Of a DNA stretch of 9,988 bases, positions 7,680-9,988 are shown piece after piece. The first letter of the stretch is position 1, and every line of letters starts with the position of its first letter. Position numbers and translations under genes: made by a program. Source of the stretch: Ruminiclostridium sp. (lineage in GTDB: Bacteria > Bacillota > Clostridia > DSM-8532); the NCBI GenBank assembly GCA_003535195.1, contig DOHN01000189.1, positions 17,850 through 27,837 on the forward strand, in the 5' to 3' direction. The notes beneath the pieces were generated by a model, which saw nothing but the letters and a program-made list of their open reading frames with translations, was not told the DNA's origin and made no database searches.

Positions 7680-7715
7680 TTTTGTCCAAAATGCGGAAAA
7701 TAATGCGACTGGACA
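7680..7715 (-). terminator. Weak hairpin upstream of gap, possible terminator or operator
   Basis: TGTCCA (7683-7688) and TGGACA (7710-7715) form a 6-bp stem with a 21-nt loop. On the minus strand it is followed by AAATTTTTTT. It lies 28 nt beyond the methyltransferase gene stop, where a terminator is expected, and just upstream of the gap promoter. TTTTG-TC-CAAAA (7680-7691) is also a short palindrome of operator type. The evidence does not separate these readings. Confidence 0.3.
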
Positions 7716-7743
7716 GACTTTTTTAGTACATTAATTAAGGTTT

Positions 7744-8541
7744 TTATAATTTATTCAAACAAACTTGTCTCATGCTCTCATAAAGCAATATGGATGCAGC
7801 GGCAGAAGCATTCAGCGACTCGGCTTTGCCGGGCATCGGGATCATAACGGCCAGGTCAGCCAGTTGCAGCATTCTTTCACTGATGCCGCTCCCTTCATTT
7901 CCAACGACGATGGCGGTATTGCCTGATAAATCAGCCTCCCAGCATGGGACTGCGTTTCGGATATCCGCGGCCGCAACCTTTACGCCGTAACGCTTAAGAC
8001 CTTCCAAAGCCTCGTAAATATCCGGCGCAACAATAACCGGAAGATGGAAAATCGATCCCATGGTGGACCGTATCACTTTAGGGTTATAGGGATCCGCGCT
8101 GTCCCTTGACAGCAAAACGCCGTCCAATCCGCAGGCATCGGCCGTCCGGATGATGGCGCCGAGATTCCCCGGATCCTGTACATTTTCCAGTACTATAAGC
8201 CGTCTCAGCCCTAATATCATACTGCTGTCATAGTCGGGGAGTTCCACCGCCGACATGACGCCCTGGGGCGTTTTGGTTTCCCCTATTCTCACAAAAAGCT
8301 CGTCAGGTACCAGAAAGGCTTTCGTATCGGGATACTCTGATAAAATGCCATCAGACTTTTCATAAAAACTGTCCGATAAAACAAAATACCGGATCTTTGC
8401 TTCTGATGCCAGCGCCTCCGTGACAAGCCTTGTGCCTTCCAATAGAATGGCCTTGGACTTTTGTCTCCCTTTTTTATCATGGAGGCTGCGGATCTCTTTT
8501 ATTATAGAATTAGAAGCCGAAGTGATTCTGATGGGATCCAT
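7744..8541 (-). CDS. TrmH/SpoU-family RNA 2'-O-ribose methyltransferase
   Basis: A 265-residue SPOUT-class enzyme that uses S-adenosylmethionine to methylate a ribose 2'-hydroxyl in tRNA or rRNA. The N-terminal substrate-binding domain (about 1-105, with LLEGTRLV at 33-40) precedes the knotted catalytic domain. Motif 1 is NVQDPGNLGAIIRTADA (120-136, with R132), motif 2 VVGNEGSGIS (212-221), and motif 3 IPMPGKAESLNASAAASILLYE (234-255, key N244). It resembles YsgA of Bacillus, which also lies near infC-rpmI-rplT; the exact target nucleotide cannot be read from sequence. GGGAGG stands an unusually long 15 nt before the ATG and lies inside a 20-codon upstream frame, which suggests coupled translation. 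No convincing promoter was seen: a TTGACA at 8638-8633 has no -10 partner. Confidence 0.92.
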   Translation of the reverse strand: MDPIRITSASNSIIKEIRSLHDKKGRQKSKAILLEGTRLVTEALASEAKIRYFVLSDSFYEKSDGILSEYPDTKAFLVPDELFVRIGETKTPQGVMSAVELPDYDSSMILGLRRLIVLENVQDPGNLGAIIRTADACGLDGVLLSRDSADPYNPKVIRSTMGSIFHLPVIVAPDIYEALEGLKRYGVKVAAADIRNAVPCWEADLSGNTAIVVGNEGSGISERMLQLADLAVMIPMPGKAESLNASAAASILLYESMRQVCLNKL

Positions 8542-8546
8542 GAATT

Positions 8547-8609
8547 TTAAGAAGTTCCTCCCTTTTTATTCCAAGCCTGTCCAGATATGAGCAGGCTTGT
8601 TTTTGCCAT
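8547..8609 (-). CDS. 20-codon upstream ORF before methyltransferase gene (candidate leader peptide)
   Basis: A minus-strand frame encodes 20 residues, beginning MAKTSLLISG and ending KKGGTS. Its ATG (8607-8609) is preceded by a perfect AGGAGG (8622-8617) with 7-nt spacing, better placed than the site of the downstream gene. Its TAA ends 5 nt before the methyltransferase ATG, and the downstream site AGGGAGG (8563-8557) lies within its last codons. An 8-bp hairpin (8572-8599) is embedded in it. The arrangement suggests translational coupling or a leader peptide that opens the downstream site. I recognise no family, and no codon run points to amino-acid attenuation. It could be a chance frame. 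Confidence 0.45.
   Translation of the reverse strand: MAKTSLLISGQAWNKKGGTS
8572..8605 (+). terminator. Hairpin with U-tract on the plus strand, inside the upstream ORF
   Basis: CAAGCCTG (8572-8579) pairs with CAGGCTTG (8592-8599) around a 12-nt loop and is followed on the plus strand by TTTTT (8600-8604). As written it is a terminator for plus-strand transcription, yet no plus-strand gene is near. On the minus strand it has no U-tract and would form a hairpin just before the methyltransferase ribosome binding site. The biological direction is unclear. Confidence 0.45.
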
Positions 8610-8641
8610 GCCCGGCCCTCCTGCGGCACCGCTGTCAAATG

Positions 8642-8672
8642 AATAAAAGTCCCATCACCCGAGGTGAGGGAC
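8642..8672 (-). terminator. Rho-independent terminator of infC-rpmI-rplT
   Basis: GTCCC (8649-8653) and TCACC (8655-8659) pair with GGTGA (8663-8667) and GGGAC (8668-8672), with one bulged base at 8654 and a 3-nt loop. The minus-strand tail is TTTTATT. It lies 20 nt after the rplT stop. Confidence 0.85.
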
Positions 8673-8692
8673 CTTATTTGCTGAAATGTTTA

Positions 8693-9037
8693 TTATTTAA
8701 CCCTTTCAACAAGCAGTTTAAAGCCGGCTGCATCATTAACAGCCATGTCGGCAAGCACTTTTCTATTTAAAGAAATGCCTGATTTCTTAAGAGCATTCAT
8801 AAATTTGCTATAGCTCAATCCGTTCATACGAGCTGCAGCATTGATACGTGCGATCCAAAGCTTTCTGAATTCACGCTTTTTTTGTTTCCTATCCCTATAT
8901 GCATAATTCAGGGATTTCATAACTGCTTGATTTGCAACTCTATAAAGCTTACTCTTTGCTCCGAAATAGCCCTTCGCAAGCTTGAGTACCTTCTTATGTC
9001 TTGCGCGTGTGCGCATAGCACCTTTAACTCGGGACAT
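8693..9037 (-). CDS. rplT: 50S ribosomal protein L20
   Basis: A 114-residue, highly basic protein that binds 23S rRNA early in assembly of the large subunit. The family pattern is clear throughout: [16 protein letters not shown] at the start, [19 protein letters not shown] (19-37), [20 protein letters not shown] (42-61), then [21 protein letters not shown] and [12 protein letters not shown]. It is a few residues shorter than the usual 117-119, mostly at the C-terminus, which is ordinary variation. GAGGTG lies 7 nt before the ATG, and it follows rpmI by 23 nt. In Bacillus, L20 is also the repressor of its own operon through the infC leader; the leader seen here at 9807-9938 fits the same circuit. 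Confidence 0.98.
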   Translation of the reverse strand: MSRVKGAMRTRARHKKVLKLAKGYFGAKSKLYRVANQAVMKSLNYAYRDRKQKKREFRKLWIARINAAARMNGLSYSKFMNALKKSGISLNRKVLADMAVNDAAGFKLLVERVK

Positions 9038-9060
9038 GGTTTAACACCTCTCTTTTTTGT

Positions 9061-9258
9061 TTATGCGTAGGGCAACATTCTCTTGATGATAGCAGCGTTT
9101 GTATCATCTGCCATAACACCTTGACGAAGATTTCTTTTTCTTTTGGTTGATTTCTTCGTCAGAATATGATTCTTATAACCTTGAGTTCTTTTTACTTTTC
9201 CGGTAGCAGTCAATTTAAATCTCTTTTTTGAACCGCTGTGGGTTTTGAGCTTCGGCAT
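9061..9258 (-). CDS. rpmI: 50S ribosomal protein L35
   Basis: A 65-residue basic protein of the large ribosomal subunit. It begins [20 protein letters not shown] (1-20), the family hallmark, followed by the basic [15 protein letters not shown] segment (31-45) and an MLPYA end. Length is standard. AGGAGG (9272-9267) stands 8 nt before the ATG, and the gene follows infC by 19 nt and precedes rplT by 23 nt, all within one operon. Confidence 0.98.
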   Translation of the reverse strand: MPKLKTHSGSKKRFKLTATGKVKRTQGYKNHILTKKSTKRKRNLRQGVMADDTNAAIIKRMLPYA

Positions 9259-9277
9259 ATTACCAACCTCCTTAGAA

Positions 9278-9793
9278 TTATTTTTTGTTGGGAACTAATA
9301 CCATGGACATTGTTCTACCTTCCATAATCGGCGACTTTTCCATCTTACCAAATTCCTTGACGGTATCGGCAAATTTACGCATGACCTCCCGGCCTAGGGC
9401 AGAATAAGCAATCTCCCTGCCCCTGAATCGAATGGAAACTTTCACCTTGTTTCCTTCTTCAAGGAACTTTATGGCATTCTTTATTTTGAAGCCAAAGTCA
9501 TGATCCTCGATTTTCGCCGAGATTCTCACTTCCTTTACTTCAATGACGGTTTGCTTTTTCTTTGCTTCCTTCTCCCTCTTGTTCTGTTCATACAGGAACT
9601 TCCCGTAGTCCATAATCTTGCAAACAGGCGGATTTGCACTAGGAGATATCTTCACCAGATCTAATTCCCTTTCGTTTGCTTTTAACTGAGCCTCCCTGGC
9701 TGATACGATGCCAATCATTGCACCATCCGCATCAATCAAACGTACTTCCTTATCACGAATTAATGAATTGATCTGTGTCTGGTCCTTACTAAT
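9278..9793 (-). CDS. infC: Translation initiation factor IF-3, AUU start
   Basis: A 171-residue factor that binds the 30S subunit, blocks 50S joining and checks start codon and initiator tRNA. The N-domain carries RDKEVRLID (13-21) and [15 protein letters not shown] (55-69). A lysine-rich linker (about 70-82) leads to the C-domain with [14 protein letters not shown] (87-100) and IRFRGRE (121-127). I start it at ATT 9793-9791, where the protein reads ISKD; a perfect GGAGGTG site (9806-9800) lies 6 nt before. An upstream in-frame ATG at 9841 would run through the terminator hairpin and lacks family similarity. A rare AUU start is the known hallmark of infC and allows IF-3 to repress its own translation. 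Confidence 0.95.
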   Translation of the reverse strand: MSKDQTQINSLIRDKEVRLIDADGAMIGIVSAREAQLKANERELDLVKISPSANPPVCKIMDYGKFLYEQNKREKEAKKKQTVIEVKEVRISAKIEDHDFGFKIKNAIKFLEEGNKVKVSIRFRGREIAYSALGREVMRKFADTVKEFGKMEKSPIMEGRTMSMVLVPNKK

Positions 9794-9806
9794 AAGAAAC
9801 ACCTCC
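9791..9806 (-). promoter_or_regulatory. Ribosome binding site and AUU start of infC
   Basis: GGAGGTG (9806-9800), a 6-nt spacer and an ATT codon (9793-9791) form the infC initiation region. No ATG, GTG or TTG is available at correct spacing. In Bacillus and E. coli, infC also uses a non-standard AUU codon, which IF-3 discriminates against. Confidence 0.85.
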
Positions 9807-9846
9807 GAATATAATAAATAAACAGGTGAAGCGCACTTCACCTGTT
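9807..9846 (-). terminator. Attenuator terminator in the infC leader
   Basis: AACAGGTGAAG (9821-9831 in plus-strand reading) and CTTCACCTGTT (9836-9846) form an 11-bp perfect stem with a 4-nt loop. It is followed on the minus strand by the T-rich tract TATTTATTATATT, then the infC ribosome binding site. It stands before, not after, the coding region, so it is an attenuator. Confidence 0.85.
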
Positions 9847-9938
9847 ATAAACGTCAAAAACGAATCTTTTAAAGATCACGCTATTGACCCGCCAGCGCTT
9901 GCCGAACAAGGTGAGAAGCATTGCCTCTACTTGATTAC
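9807..9938 (-). ncRNA. infC-operon leader RNA, probable L20-type attenuator
   Basis: The leader runs about 130 nt from the expected start near 9938 to the terminator. A 5' segment reading CTTCTCACCTTGTT on the minus strand (9918-9905) resembles the terminator 3' arm CTTCACCTGTT, and so can pair with the terminator 5' arm AACAGGTGAAG in its place, forming an antiterminator. Firmicute infC leaders are known to fold so that L20 binding favours the terminator. Position, downstream genes and the competing pairings fit that class; I did not match it to a covariance model. Confidence 0.75.
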
Positions 9939-9944
9939 TCATTT

Positions 9945-9973
9945 AATATATAGTATTATTCTTTATTTGTCAA
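9945..9973 (-). promoter_or_regulatory. Strong sigma-A type promoter of infC-rpmI-rplT
   Basis: On the minus strand a perfect TTGACA (9973-9968) and TATATT (9950-9945, five of six) are separated by exactly 17 nt in AT-rich DNA. The start is expected near 9938. This is the best promoter in the window, as expected for a ribosomal-protein operon. Confidence 0.85.
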
Positions 9974-9988
9974 GCATTATTACAATTT

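Noticed and set aside
8610..8638. Perfect TTGACA upstream of the methyltransferase gene as a promoter
   Set aside because: No -10-like hexamer occurs 16-18 nt downstream; that stretch is GC-rich.

Overview
This window is core chromosome of a low-to-mid GC Firmicute, most likely a member of the class Clostridia. The gene families, strong AGGAGG-type ribosome binding sites, TTGACA/TATAAT-type promoters and the gap/pgk/tpiA/gpmI and infC-rpmI-rplT clusters all fit this. Genus cannot be fixed from the sequence alone. Apart from the end of an ABC exporter gene at the left edge, every gene is on the minus strand, so transcription runs from right to left.

Right edge (9988 to about 8640): a strong promoter drives a leader RNA with a competing antiterminator/terminator pair, then infC (with a rare AUU start), rpmI and rplT, closed by a terminator. 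This is the classic IF3-L35-L20 operon with what looks like an L20-type attenuation leader. Next (8609-7744) is a TrmH/SpoU-family RNA 2'-O-methyltransferase. A 20-codon open frame with an excellent ribosome binding site ends 5 nt before its start.

Centre (7666-2402): glycolysis. gap has its own promoter and terminator. A 328-nt spacer holds a GC-rich block that looks like a dispersed repeat, plus the pgk promoter. Then come pgk, tpiA and gpmI, with a GC-rich hairpin between tpiA and gpmI and a clear terminator after gpmI. Together these enzymes carry triose phosphates to 2-phosphoglycerate; eno is not in the window.

Left (2372-317): ruvX (YqgF) and a DUF1292 protein with a cysteine-rich insert form a small unit. 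A 245-nt spacer with two perfect inverted repeats follows, then a YerB-like DUF3048 lipoprotein gene that converges on the ABC exporter gene across a shared terminator (262-300).

I found no phage, transposase, CRISPR array, tRNA, rRNA or defence system. The points worth a second look are regulatory or small: the infC leader switch, the small upstream frame before the methyltransferase, the cysteine cluster in the DUF1292 protein, the GC-rich spacer block, and the hairpin-rich gap before the lipoprotein gene.
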